Origin: JAPHTQ01 sp050299175 | Lineage (GTDB): Bacteria > Pseudomonadota > Gammaproteobacteria > Thiohalomonadales > Thiohalomonadaceae | Reading direction: 5' to 3' | NCBI GenBank assembly: GCA_050299175.1 | Contig: JBNKVM010000074.1 | Coordinates: 23,612-87,611, forward strand | Length of the DNA stretch: 64,000 nucleotides | In this document: one piece after another, positions 26,363-35,100 of the stretch | Numbering within the stretch: the stretch's first letter is position 1 | How the letters are laid out: each line of letters starts with the position of its first letter | Notes under the pieces: generated by a model | Database searches by the model: none | What the model was told of the DNA's origin: nothing | The model's input: the letters and a program-made list of their open reading frames with translations, nothing else | Made by a program: the position numbers and the translations under genes

Positions 26363-27580
26363 CTAGAAGTAAAAGCGTAGACGAACCGTCATGGCCGCAG
26401 GAAGATGGCCAAATTCCGATTGCACTTCCCCGATATTATTCATCCCTCGCCCGTTAGGCAGTAACAGGGAAAATAACAGATCTGATTCGTTGCTGACTGA
26501 ATAGGTCAAGGTGAGTTGATGCAGGAACGACGCAGCGAGTCTGTCTCGCTCATCATCGACCGCCGCCGCAAACAGACTGTAGCTGCCATGTAACAACGGC
26601 GTAATATCGCGATCGACCATCAAGCCTAAGACCTGCCTGCCCAGTTGCTGCTGCAGTCCGGAAGTCACAAGCGGATCGAGTACCTGCACCGCAAGGGCGG
26701 CTTCCGAACTGGCACCATGACTATTGTCATACCACTCGGCAGCGATCAGCGTACCGTCGGAAAACTGATAATCGATCCCAGCGATCCAGAAAAGAAATTG
26801 CTCGTCTGTTTCCTTGAGATTGTAATGGGCACCCTCCACTCGCCACCCCATGCCGGCCCAGGCACTCTCAAATGCTGCGCCGAAAACATTGTTACCCAAT
26901 ACGCTGCCGCCTAGCAGGGATAATTCGGAGATATCACCAACCTGTCGCCGATAATAGAGTCCGCCGCTGTTCTCCACCGCATCATTGTCTTTCGGTTTCA
27001 ACACATAGGCAGCCGTCAGTGAAGAGAATGCAGAGGGATACCAGTCGAAGACAGCCGCATCGATCCCGGGTTTAAAATCGGTATCAAGATCGGTGGGTGC
27101 GAAGGCGCCGAAAATATTCAACGGCTGCCAGAACCTGCCACTACCCCAGTCGACAGGCTGACGCCCCAGTGCCAGTGTCATATTGCCGAAACGCTGTTTG
27201 TAGACAGCACGGTCTATTTCATAGCCGATACGGGTAAGGTTATTGCCGCTAACCTCATCCAGCCAGTTATCAGCCAGGTCATCGTAACGAAACAGCGAGG
27301 TGGAACTGGCAAACGAAGGATAACCATCGAGATGTTGTCGTACAGTTTTGATATGCACCGACCATTCGTTACTGTCACTACTGTTGTCCAGCATCAGGCG
27401 CACACTTTGCTGATCGGCATTAAGCACCTGGTCGCTGGCATCGACATAACCGAAATCCCCTGGTTGGGCCAGAGCGGTAGTCTCCAACATGGAAAAACGA
27501 CCGGTTAGTTCGACGGCATGGGCAGCCGTCGTACCTGACATTGTCAGGATGGCGACAATACCAAAGCTAAAAAGTCTCAT
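26363..27580 (-). CDS. Predicted outer-membrane beta-barrel of ABC cassette
   Basis: 405 residues with signal peptide ending AAHA and an aromatic C-terminal strand (MTVRLRFYF), as in outer-membrane barrels. Repeated strand-like segments and a FKPGIDAAVFDWYPSAFSSLTAAYVLKP block resemble alginate-export/DUF1302-type barrels, but I cannot name the family. It is the last gene of the operon LolA-like, permease, permease, ATPase, barrel, overlapping the ATPase stop by 14 bases. The start at 27580 is preferred for the signal peptide, without a clear ribosome site. Confidence 0.65.
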   Translation of the reverse strand: MRLFSFGIVAILTMSGTTAAHAVELTGRFSMLETTALAQPGDFGYVDASDQVLNADQQSVRLMLDNSSDSNEWSVHIKTVRQHLDGYPSFASSTSLFRYDDLADNWLDEVSGNNLTRIGYEIDRAVYKQRFGNMTLALGRQPVDWGSGRFWQPLNIFGAFAPTDLDTDFKPGIDAAVFDWYPSAFSSLTAAYVLKPKDNDAVENSGGLYYRRQVGDISELSLLGGSVLGNNVFGAAFESAWAGMGWRVEGAHYNLKETDEQFLFWIAGIDYQFSDGTLIAAEWYDNSHGASSEAALAVQVLDPLVTSGLQQQLGRQVLGLMVDRDITPLLHGSYSLFAAAVDDERDRLAASFLHQLTLTYSVSNESDLLFSLLLPNGRGMNNIGEVQSEFGHLPAAMTVRLRFYF

Positions 27581-28274
27581 GCGAGTGACGTTCAACCTTT
27601 TCATCACTGTCGATACGACCATCACGCAGGGTAATGATACGCTCAGCCCGTTCCATTACTCGAGGATCATGAGTCGAAAAAATAAAGGTGGTTTTCTCCT
27701 CGTGGGAAAGCCTGTGCATGATATCGAGTAGCGCGCTGGCGTTTTCCGAATCGAGGTTTGCGGTTGGTTCATCAGCGAGCACCAGGCGTGGACCTGCCGC
27801 CAGGGCGCGGGCTACCGCCACCCGTTGCTGCTGTCCGCCGGAAAGTGCCGCCGGACGACGATGCATCAGATTCTTAAGACCGACCAGTTCCAGATAGTGT
27901 TCAGCCCGTTCGCGCTGTTCGTGCAGTGAACGCCCTTGCAGCACCATCACCATTTCAACATTTTCCAGTGCACTCAGTACCGGCACCAGGTTATAGGCCT
28001 GAAAGATAAAGCCGAGCTGAAACAGACGGAAATCGGAAAGCGCAGCCTCGCTCAGGTCGGTCAGGTCGGTGCTGTTGAGGTTCACATGACCGCTGCTTGG
28101 CGAATCAAGACCACCAATAATATTAAGCAGTGTGGTCTTACCCGAACCTGATGGGCCAACCAGGGCAGCAAACTCACCCTCTTCCACTTCCAGATCGATA
28201 CTCTGCAGTGCCTGCACTTCCACCTCTCCCTGACGGTAACGTTTATCGATCCCTTCCAATTTCAGAAGCGCCAT
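27567..28274 (-). CDS. ABC transporter ATPase (LolD/MacB type)
   Basis: 235-residue ATPase: Walker A GPSGSGKTTLLN, signature LSGGQQQRVAVARAL, Walker B RLVLADEPTANLD, and the H-loop STHDPRV. The LGFIFQAYNLVPVLSALENVE stretch is typical of the LolD/MacB/FtsE subfamily that moves lipoproteins or peptides from the membrane rather than importing solutes. It pairs with the two FtsX-type permeases upstream. Confidence 0.92.
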   Translation of the reverse strand: MALLKLEGIDKRYRQGEVEVQALQSIDLEVEEGEFAALVGPSGSGKTTLLNIIGGLDSPSSGHVNLNSTDLTDLSEAALSDFRLFQLGFIFQAYNLVPVLSALENVEMVMVLQGRSLHEQRERAEHYLELVGLKNLMHRRPAALSGGQQQRVAVARALAAGPRLVLADEPTANLDSENASALLDIMHRLSHEEKTTFIFSTHDPRVMERAERIITLRDGRIDSDEKVERHSHETF

Positions 28275-28296
28275 AATTCAGTTCTCCACATTCATT

Positions 28297-29574
28297 TCAG
28301 GTACGCAGTGCTTCAACTGGCGTCACCCGTGCTGCTTTGATCGCCGGGTAGATCCCGGAAGCCAACGTGGCAAGAAAAACTATCAATGTCAGTTGTATGA
28401 CCCGGTCCTGCGACAGTTCGGTGTAGATCACCGGATCCATAAAGGTTCCCATGATCGACATATCGCCGCCCATCATAGCGGAGAAATCGAGACCGTGTGC
28501 GGAGAACCACCAATGAGTGCCACCACCGACAATCCAGCCGATCACCACGGCCAGAATACTGAGTAGCATCGATTCACAGAACACCAGCATCAACAGGTGA
28601 TAACGGCCCAGCCCAAGGGCACGCAATAGACCGAATTCACGAGTCCGTTCCAGCACACTCATCAGAACCGTATTGAGGATACCGAAGACCACCATGGTCA
28701 GAATCAGTACCAGGAAAACATAGTTACCTGCATCATCAATGACGATGAACTGCACCAGATCGGGCATCATTTCGTGCCAGTTCAATACCGCCACGTTGTC
28801 GTCTGTAATGGCCGACTTAATCGTCTGCTGCCACTGCCCCATGCTGTCCGGATCATCGAGAAAAATCGCAAAGCGGGTAACCGGCAACTGCTGTGGATCG
28901 GCACCCTCGCCTTCGAGGAAACGTCGAGCAAAGGTGATATCGCCAAGGACCAGATAATCGTCGAGTTCATCGACGTGGGAATCGAAGATGCCGCGCACCC
29001 TGCCGAGCTGTGCCTGGGTATCGCCGCCCTGAGTACCTGCCATCAGGACGATCTTGCCACCGATTTTGACCTTGAGCTTGCGCGCCATACCATCGCCGAT
29101 CAAAACCCCACGATGATCGCCCGGCTCAATCCAGTTGCCATCGACCAGTTTCGGTTTAAGCATCTCGACCCTTGGATCAGTCACGACATCCATCCCCTCC
29201 ATCGCTGCACCGACAGAGTTATTGGCGCTACTGGAGAGCACCTGTAAAGAGATGCGCGGTGCGACATTGCCGGGGATCGCCAGACTATCCAGTATTGCCT
29301 TAAGTGCCTGCCCATCGCCAAGGTATTTATGGTTGGCGGGTGCCTCCAGATAACCCTTGGCCTGTACCGTGAGATGCCCCTCTCCCAGTTTGATTGCGTT
29401 GCGGATCATCGAGTTGTGGCTGCCGTCGCCGATACCGATGGAGAAAACTGCCAGACCGAAACCGATCCCGATGGAACTCAGGGTGATAATGGTACGTCGA
29501 CGATGGCGCCAGAGATTGCGCCAGGCCAACTTGACCAACATGCCTAATGGCATACGACTGTGCTGCGCCATCAT
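28297..29574 (-). CDS. FtsX/MacB-type ABC permease (second)
   Basis: 425 residues: one N-terminal helix (TIITLSSIGIGFGLAVFSIG), a large periplasmic domain, and three C-terminal helices (about 285 to 415), the FtsX/LolC plan. The ATG at 29574 overlaps the first permease stop as ATGATGG, so translation is coupled. KLAWRNLWRHRRRT matches the related permease start, suggesting ancient duplication of the pair. Substrate unknown. Confidence 0.88.
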   Translation of the reverse strand: MMAQHSRMPLGMLVKLAWRNLWRHRRRTIITLSSIGIGFGLAVFSIGIGDGSHNSMIRNAIKLGEGHLTVQAKGYLEAPANHKYLGDGQALKAILDSLAIPGNVAPRISLQVLSSSANNSVGAAMEGMDVVTDPRVEMLKPKLVDGNWIEPGDHRGVLIGDGMARKLKVKIGGKIVLMAGTQGGDTQAQLGRVRGIFDSHVDELDDYLVLGDITFARRFLEGEGADPQQLPVTRFAIFLDDPDSMGQWQQTIKSAITDDNVAVLNWHEMMPDLVQFIVIDDAGNYVFLVLILTMVVFGILNTVLMSVLERTREFGLLRALGLGRYHLLMLVFCESMLLSILAVVIGWIVGGGTHWWFSAHGLDFSAMMGGDMSIMGTFMDPVIYTELSQDRVIQLTLIVFLATLASGIYPAIKAARVTPVEALRT

Positions 29575-30893
29575 CGCAATACCTCCGCGGGCTTGAGCCG
29601 CACCGTACGCCAGGAGGGAATCAGCGAGGCCAGCAGGCTGACCACCAGCATCAGTATGCACGCTTCGACGAGCTGCCCCGGCTCGAAGTAAGCACGCATG
29701 ATCGGTTCGAAAACGATACCGCCCCAGTCATAGCCGTCAGGCATGCTGGCGCTGAAATCGATCCCATGCGTTTCAAGATAACGGGCCGCAAGCGTTCCCA
29801 GCACCGCCCCAATCAGCGCCGACACCAGGGCAAGGAAAAAGGATTCCAGCAGAACCATCAACAACAACCAGCGCCGCTTCATACCAATGGAAAGCAGGAT
29901 GCCAAACTCATGGGTCCGCTCATGCACCGCCATCAGCATGGTGTTGAGCATCCCCAGGGAGGCCAGGCCGACAACGATCAGTCCCATCAACCAAAGAAAG
30001 GACTTACTCAATTCGAGCATATCGGAAATGGCGGGATTGAGTTGACGCCAGTTCCGCACCACCGCCGCACCACCCAGCTCGTCCAGCGGTTCCATCTGTT
30101 GCAGCTGTTCCAGCTCAGTCGTCAGCGCACTCTGCACCGTCGGCAGGTTATCGATATCATTCAGCTTTATCGCAAGCTCATGAAAACCGTTATCGAGGTA
30201 CATCAGCGCCTGATAGGCCTCGACCGACATCAACACACCCATACGATCAAAACCGGGATCCAACGGTTTAAGTATTGCAGCGACACGATAAAGGGCATTA
30301 CCGATACTGCCGTCTGCCGCCTGAGTCACCAGTACCAGTTCATCACCGGGATTTAACTTCATGTTCTTTGCTAGCTGTGCCCCAACCACCACGTTATAGC
30401 GTGTCAGGCCGGACATATTTACGGCTGTGTCAGCCACATCCAGGCGCGCCTCACCGCGGCGTACATGGCGGAGCATGGAGGTTGTTGTCGCCTCCCGCTG
30501 GGGGTCGACTGCCTTGATCAAAACGCCGGTAGAGGTGTTGCGGGAACTGGCGAGGCCAGCGGCATAGAGACGCGGCGCAATATGCAACTGCGGGAACTTC
30601 TGTTCCAGTTGTTCAAGATAATCCCACGGCATGGTGGCGTAGATATCCTGATCGTCGATAAAGGCCTGCCTATGGACCTGCAGATGGCCTGTGGTGACCT
30701 CGGTCGCGTACTGCACCATCTGACGCGACATGCCTTCCAGTAGTGCGGCATAGAGAATCACCATCACCAATCCGCCGACCAGGGCGGAAATGGTCAGCAC
30801 ACTACGCACGGGGTTGCGCCAGATATTGCGCCAGGCGATGAACAATAGCATCGGTACACGACTGAATGGCGAGGTGTTTTGAGTATTTTGCAT
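29571..30893 (-). CDS. FtsX/MacB-type ABC permease (first)
   Basis: 440 residues with AWRNIWRNPVRSVLTISALVGGLVMVILYAALLEGM at the N-terminus and three helices near 295 to 425 flanking MAVHERTHEFGILLSIGMKRR. Same plan as its neighbour. Its ATG follows the stop of the LolA-like gene with no gap (TAG then ATG). The two permeases with one ATPase resemble LolCDE, but the accompanying barrel and LolA-like protein make a distinct cassette. Confidence 0.88.
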   Translation of the reverse strand: MQNTQNTSPFSRVPMLLFIAWRNIWRNPVRSVLTISALVGGLVMVILYAALLEGMSRQMVQYATEVTTGHLQVHRQAFIDDQDIYATMPWDYLEQLEQKFPQLHIAPRLYAAGLASSRNTSTGVLIKAVDPQREATTTSMLRHVRRGEARLDVADTAVNMSGLTRYNVVVGAQLAKNMKLNPGDELVLVTQAADGSIGNALYRVAAILKPLDPGFDRMGVLMSVEAYQALMYLDNGFHELAIKLNDIDNLPTVQSALTTELEQLQQMEPLDELGGAAVVRNWRQLNPAISDMLELSKSFLWLMGLIVVGLASLGMLNTMLMAVHERTHEFGILLSIGMKRRWLLLMVLLESFFLALVSALIGAVLGTLAARYLETHGIDFSASMPDGYDWGGIVFEPIMRAYFEPGQLVEACILMLVVSLLASLIPSWRTVRLKPAEVLR

Positions 30894-31655
30894 CTAACGT
30901 CGCTGCTGCAAACTTTGCAGGGAAAAGAAGGAAGGCTCCAGCGGTACGCCGAAGTCGATGGACTGATAGGTAATCACTGTCGACTCTTCAGGTTTGTCCT
31001 CTGGCTGCAGACTCATACGCATCGGTACGTCACGTCCATCGATCTTTTGCAATTGATCGAAGATCAGGGTGCGAATTAATACCCCCTCCTCGTCATAATA
31101 AAGGGCACGGTATGGTGCGAGGGTTTTCTGTTCGATCTCCATCACCACCTTACCCCAGACCACCGCCGCATTGGGTTTGGGCAGGGATGTCAGTTCGTAG
31201 ACCTGCCTGCCATCACGGGCGCCTTCATAGGTGATGCTGGAGTCGTAATCATCGGCAAAGGTACTGTCTTTCACCAGATCGTCGTTGGTGAAGTGGCTAC
31301 CCATCCAGGAACCCGACATCATGCTCGAGGGTACCTTGGTGACGCGATTAATCTTGGGCAGGTAATTCCAGATGTTCTCTTTGACTTTCAGGGTAGAAAT
31401 TCCGCGATCCTTGACTGGCTGACGGATCACGATGAGGGAATAGTCCTTGCCGCGAGACCATGCTTCCATGGTCATACTGCGTTGGTAGCGGCGGGTTTTG
31501 ACCGTCATGGTCATAACGGCCTGTGAGGTTTCGCCACGCCACAGCTCGTCGATGTGGCGAATCAACTCGTCCACCTCGATCGCCTGTGCAGGAGCAGCAG
31601 CGACCAGTAATAAAATCAGGAGAGCCTTCCGGCACCAGGCTTTGTGAGCAAACAT
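30894..31655 (-). CDS. LolA-like outer-membrane lipoprotein-sorting protein
   Basis: 253 residues with signal peptide ending APAQA. Residues after 50 fit the LolA/LppX-like fold seen in COG2834 proteins (MTMTVKTRRYQRSMTMEAWSRGKDYSLIVI, KENIWNYLPKINRVTKVPSSMMSGSWMGSHFTNDDLV). Such proteins ferry lipids or lipoproteins through the periplasm. First gene of the leftward ABC cassette, with a GGGAGG ribosome site, and divergent from the TetR gene. Confidence 0.83.
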   Translation of the reverse strand: MFAHKAWCRKALLILLLVAAAPAQAIEVDELIRHIDELWRGETSQAVMTMTVKTRRYQRSMTMEAWSRGKDYSLIVIRQPVKDRGISTLKVKENIWNYLPKINRVTKVPSSMMSGSWMGSHFTNDDLVKDSTFADDYDSSITYEGARDGRQVYELTSLPKPNAAVVWGKVVMEIEQKTLAPYRALYYDEEGVLIRTLIFDQLQKIDGRDVPMRMSLQPEDKPEESTVITYQSIDFGVPLEPSFFSLQSLQQRR

Positions 31656-31732
31656 TTCGCCTCCCTTGCGCTAGTCCCACTACCGTAGCAGCAAAAACTG
31701 TACGAAACCGTGATTCTGGTTTATCCTAGCAA

Positions 31733-31750
31733 TGACTGACTGGTCAGTCA
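31733..31750. promoter_or_regulatory. Palindromic TetR-type operator
   Basis: TGACTGAC, TG, GTCAGTCA: perfect 8-base arms with a 2-base centre, lying 22 bases before the TetR start and about 78 bases before the divergent LolA-like start. Both position and symmetry fit a TetR-family operator controlling both sides. Confidence 0.8.
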
Positions 31751-31771
31751 ACATTGGGTACGGAACCGAGA

Positions 31772-32374
31772 ATGGCAAAACAAGTCGACAAAGAGCAACG
31801 ACAGGCTGAGTTGCTGGAAAAGGCAATAGAAGTCTTTGCCGAGCGCGGCTATCAGGCGACCACCATGGACGAAATCGCCGAACGCGCCGGGGTCAGCAAA
31901 GGAATGCTCTACATCTACTTCAAGAACAAGGAGGCGCTGTTTGGCGCAGTGTTCCGCTGGTTCGGTAAAGTGACCGGCGAGATGGTCATCGAGGCGCTCA
32001 GCGGTATTGATGATGAAGCTGAACAGATTCGATGCATCGCATCCACCTGGGCCAGAGTGGCGACTGAGCAGCGAGAATTCGTACCGCTGTTTCTCGACTT
32101 CTGGGCCGCCGCCAGCATGAAGGGAATGCGCAACGACTACGCCGAAGATCTGGAAACAATGTATGAAGAGTATCGCAGCATGATCATCGGCATCATCGAG
32201 CAGGGCAAAAGCAGGGGAAAATTCCGAAAGGATGTCAATTCACAGGCCATTGCCTATCTGTTAGTTGGCGGAATGGATGGTATTTTCATTCAGTCATGGC
32301 TATCAAACCCGGACAACATCGACAAACTGATGATGAACGCAACAGAACTCCTACTGCGAGGTATCACTGCATAG
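31772..32374 (+). CDS. TetR/AcrR-family regulator
   Basis: 200 residues with an N-terminal TetR helix-turn-helix (AIEVFAERGYQATTMDEIAERAGVSKGMLYIYFKNKEALF) and a ligand domain of helices. Its C-terminal region (AYLLVGGMDGIFIQSWLSNPD) is typical of TetR_C. The ATG at 31772 gives a normal N-terminus. Likely repressor of the divergent LolA-like/ABC cassette through the 18-base palindrome between them. The inducer is unknown, possibly a lipid. Confidence 0.88.
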   Translation: MAKQVDKEQRQAELLEKAIEVFAERGYQATTMDEIAERAGVSKGMLYIYFKNKEALFGAVFRWFGKVTGEMVIEALSGIDDEAEQIRCIASTWARVATEQREFVPLFLDFWAAASMKGMRNDYAEDLETMYEEYRSMIIGIIEQGKSRGKFRKDVNSQAIAYLLVGGMDGIFIQSWLSNPDNIDKLMMNATELLLRGITA

Positions 32375-32379
32375 AAACG

Positions 32380-32541
32380 GTCTCAAAATTAGCGAGTGCA
32401 AGTGAGACAAGGTGCCCCAAAGGTAATGCCCCTTGGGTGCAAAAATGGACGACGGAGCAGAAAGCGGAGTTTACACGCCAGTAAATGAGCATTCTGAGTT
32501 CATTCTTAACACCGCATCAGCAAGCACAACCATTTTGAGAC
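32380..32541. repeat. MITE-like element with 10-base terminal inverted repeats
   Basis: GTCTCAAAAT on the left (32380-32389) and ATTTTGAGAC on the right (32532-32541) bound about 160 non-coding bases between the TetR gene and modC. Internally a GGTGCCCC..CCTTGGGTGC pairing is visible. Size and ends suggest a non-autonomous mobile repeat. No target duplication is evident by eye. Confidence 0.55.
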
Positions 32542-32552
32542 TGCTTCTAATT

Positions 32553-33638
32553 TCAGCCCGGGGTTTGAGCCAGACTCATACTCTTTATCTGCGCCTGTAC
32601 CGCCATACCTTCGTGCAGTCCGAGCCGTTCCCAGGAGTAACGCGATATCCGTGACAGCAAAAGAGTCTCGCTTCCTTCCAGGCAAAGCTGTACCAGTACC
32701 CGACCCGGATCACCTTCACTGTGATCGATGATCTTTGCCGGCAGGATATTGAGGATCGAGGTACCCTGCGGCACGTTGAGGGCGATGCTCACCTCTCTTG
32801 CCGGGATGCGCACCCTTGCCCTGCTGCCAATTGTGGCATCAAGGCGCGGCGCCAGAATCTTTAATCCACCGGGCAGGCCGAGTGTCGTGAGGTGATGGTG
32901 CTCGTCATGTTCGGCGATCTCCGCCTCAATGATCGCGCCAGGCTCTTCGCCCGGAACAAAATGCTGGTGCAAGCTGGAAAGCAGTTCCACCGCAGCGCCC
33001 TGCTCCACCACCCTGCCCGCTTCCATTTGCACGATGTAATCGGCAAGACGCGACACCTCAGCAATGGAGTGGCTGACATAGAGCACCGGGATGGCCAATT
33101 CATCGTGCAGTCGTTCCAGATACGGCAGGATCTCCTGCTTGCTCGCCTCATCCAGTGCCGATAGTGGCTCGTCCATCAGCAGCAGTTTCGGGCTGGTCAG
33201 CAGTGCCCTGCCGATGGCGACCCGCTGACGTTCACCGCCAGAAAGACGCTGTACCCCCCGTGACAACAGGTGACCAATCCCCAGCCATTCGATGACCTGC
33301 TCACGTTTGATCTGCTGCGCACTCTGCGGAATACGACGCAGGCCGAAATCGAGATTCTCCTCAACACTCAGATGGGGAAACAAACTCGCTTCCTGAAAGA
33401 CATAACCGATGGGACGTTGATGTACAGGCAGGAAATGTTTTCCCCCCTGCCACACCTCACCATTCACCTGTAATTGGCCAGCGAAACGCTCCAGTCCGGC
33501 GATAGCCCTGAGCAGGGTCGTCTTACCCGAGCCGGAATGACCAAACAGGGCAATGACGCCACGCCCCGGCAACTGCAGATCCACATTGAGGGAGAAGTTG
33601 CCCAGCGTGGCGGTAAAACTTGCTGCGATCCCGTTCAT
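32553..33638 (-). CDS. modC: Molybdate ABC transporter ATPase ModC
   Basis: 361 residues: Walker A GHSGSGKTTLLRAI, signature LSGGERQRVAIGRAL, Walker B LLLMDEPLSALDEASK, then a C-terminal TOBE/Mop domain (about 285 to 355, RVRIPAREVSIALNVPQGTSILNILPA) that binds molybdate. Its ATG overlaps the modB stop as ATGA. It energises molybdate uptake for the nitrogenase cofactor and other molybdoenzymes. Confidence 0.95.
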   Translation of the reverse strand: MNGIAASFTATLGNFSLNVDLQLPGRGVIALFGHSGSGKTTLLRAIAGLERFAGQLQVNGEVWQGGKHFLPVHQRPIGYVFQEASLFPHLSVEENLDFGLRRIPQSAQQIKREQVIEWLGIGHLLSRGVQRLSGGERQRVAIGRALLTSPKLLLMDEPLSALDEASKQEILPYLERLHDELAIPVLYVSHSIAEVSRLADYIVQMEAGRVVEQGAAVELLSSLHQHFVPGEEPGAIIEAEIAEHDEHHHLTTLGLPGGLKILAPRLDATIGSRARVRIPAREVSIALNVPQGTSILNILPAKIIDHSEGDPGRVLVQLCLEGSETLLLSRISRYSWERLGLHEGMAVQAQIKSMSLAQTPG

Positions 33639-34312
33639 GTACCCTGCTCCCTACTGATACGCCCGTTAACCAGATAGAGCGCCAGCAATACCAGGAAGGC
33701 GAAGCCGATCATGCCTGCCGAAAGAATATGTGCCTGCCCATACTCCAGCGTCTCCACATGGTCGTAAATCGCCACCGACAGCACCTTGGTCTGGCCGGGA
33801 ATATTACCGCCTATCATCAGCACCACGCCGAACTCACCGACGGTATGGGCAAAGCCGAGCACCATCGCGGTGAGAAAACCGGGCCGCGCTAACGGTACCG
33901 CAACATGGATAAAGCGATCCCAGGCTGAGGCCCGTAAGGTAGCTGCCACCTCAAGGGGACGTTTGCCCAATGCCTCGAAGGCATTCTGCAACGGCTGAAC
34001 TACAAACGGCAGCGAATAGAGCACCGAGGCAAACACCAATCCGCTAAAGGTAAACGGCAGGGTTCCGATCCCCAGCGCCTGAGTCAGCTGGCCTCCCGGA
34101 CCATTCGGCCCGAGAAACACCAGCAGATAGAAACCCAGTACGGTCGGCGGCAATACAATAGGCAAAGCTACCAGTGCACTAAGTGGATGTTTCAACCGCG
34201 AACGGGTTTGCGACAACCACCAAGCGATGGGCGTGCCAACGACGAGCAGTAGTAGCGTCGTCAACGAAGCCAGTTTCAGGGTCAACCATACAGGCTGCCA
34301 GTCGAAAATCAT
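33635..34312 (-). CDS. modB: Molybdate ABC transporter permease ModB
   Basis: 225-residue inner-membrane protein with about five helices and the EAA loop ALGKRPLEVAATLRASAWDRFIHVAVPLARPG that contacts ModC. The start overlaps the modA stop (TAATG). Family length is normal. Confidence 0.93.
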   Translation of the reverse strand: MIFDWQPVWLTLKLASLTTLLLLVVGTPIAWWLSQTRSRLKHPLSALVALPIVLPPTVLGFYLLVFLGPNGPGGQLTQALGIGTLPFTFSGLVFASVLYSLPFVVQPLQNAFEALGKRPLEVAATLRASAWDRFIHVAVPLARPGFLTAMVLGFAHTVGEFGVVLMIGGNIPGQTKVLSVAIYDHVETLEYGQAHILSAGMIGFAFLVLLALYLVNGRISREQGT

Positions 34313-35058
34313 TATTCCACTCCGTAACCGTAATCAGTGATCACCTTACGTGCCTCACTGCTTTTGAGGAATTCGAGAAATGCCTGCGCCGCTACACTGG
34401 CCTCGCCCTTTTTGAGCAACACGGCCTGCTGCTCGATGGGCGCGTAATACTCCTGAGGAATATCCCAGACACTATCCCCGCGCTCTTTCCATGCCTTCAC
34501 CTGCGACATGGCAACAAAACCAGCCTCTGCATTGCCACTGGCGGCAAACTGAAAGGTCTGGGCAATGGGATCACCACGCACAATTTTACTCTGTAGCTTG
34601 TCCCAAACGCCCAGATGTTGCATCACCTGTTGCGCCGCCAAACCATAGGGGGCGGTTTTGGGATTAGCAATGGATACATGGGCAAAATCACCTTTCTGCA
34701 GATACGTTGGCGCATCAGCAAAGCGTCCCGCCTGCGCACTCCACAACGCGAGCTTACCCATCGCATAAGTGATGCGGCTGCCTTTCACAGCCAGTCCCTC
34801 TGCTTCGGCTTTCTTCGGTCGCTTGCTATCGGCAGCAAGAAAAACTTCGAACGGCGCCCCGTTTTCAATTTGCGAATAGAGCTTACCCGTAGAACCGAAG
34901 CTAACTTTGACCTTGTGCCCGGTCGCCTGCTCAAACAACAGTACGATATCGCGAGTAGCATCAGTAAAGTTGGCGGCAACCGCCACGCTAGCCTCCTGCG
35001 CAGTCACGGGCAGTACAAAAATAGTCATCAATAATCCAATCAGGGGGAGCTTTTTCAT
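34312..35058 (-). CDS. modA: Molybdate-binding protein ModA
   Basis: 248-residue periplasmic binding protein with signal peptide ending VTAQ. VAVAANFTDATRDIVLLFEQATGHKVKVSFGSTGKLYSQIENGAPFEVFLAADSKRPKKAE is the typical ModA opening that makes the oxyanion pocket. The ATG at 35058 has GAGGT upstream and begins the signal peptide; the longer reading frame is not needed. Confidence 0.95.
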   Translation of the reverse strand: MKKLPLIGLLMTIFVLPVTAQEASVAVAANFTDATRDIVLLFEQATGHKVKVSFGSTGKLYSQIENGAPFEVFLAADSKRPKKAEAEGLAVKGSRITYAMGKLALWSAQAGRFADAPTYLQKGDFAHVSIANPKTAPYGLAAQQVMQHLGVWDKLQSKIVRGDPIAQTFQFAASGNAEAGFVAMSQVKAWKERGDSVWDIPQEYYAPIEQQAVLLKKGEASVAAQAFLEFLKSSEARKVITDYGYGVE

Positions 35059-35100
35059 CTTGCATACCTCATAAAATAAAACAAACCCGGTTGTCACGAT

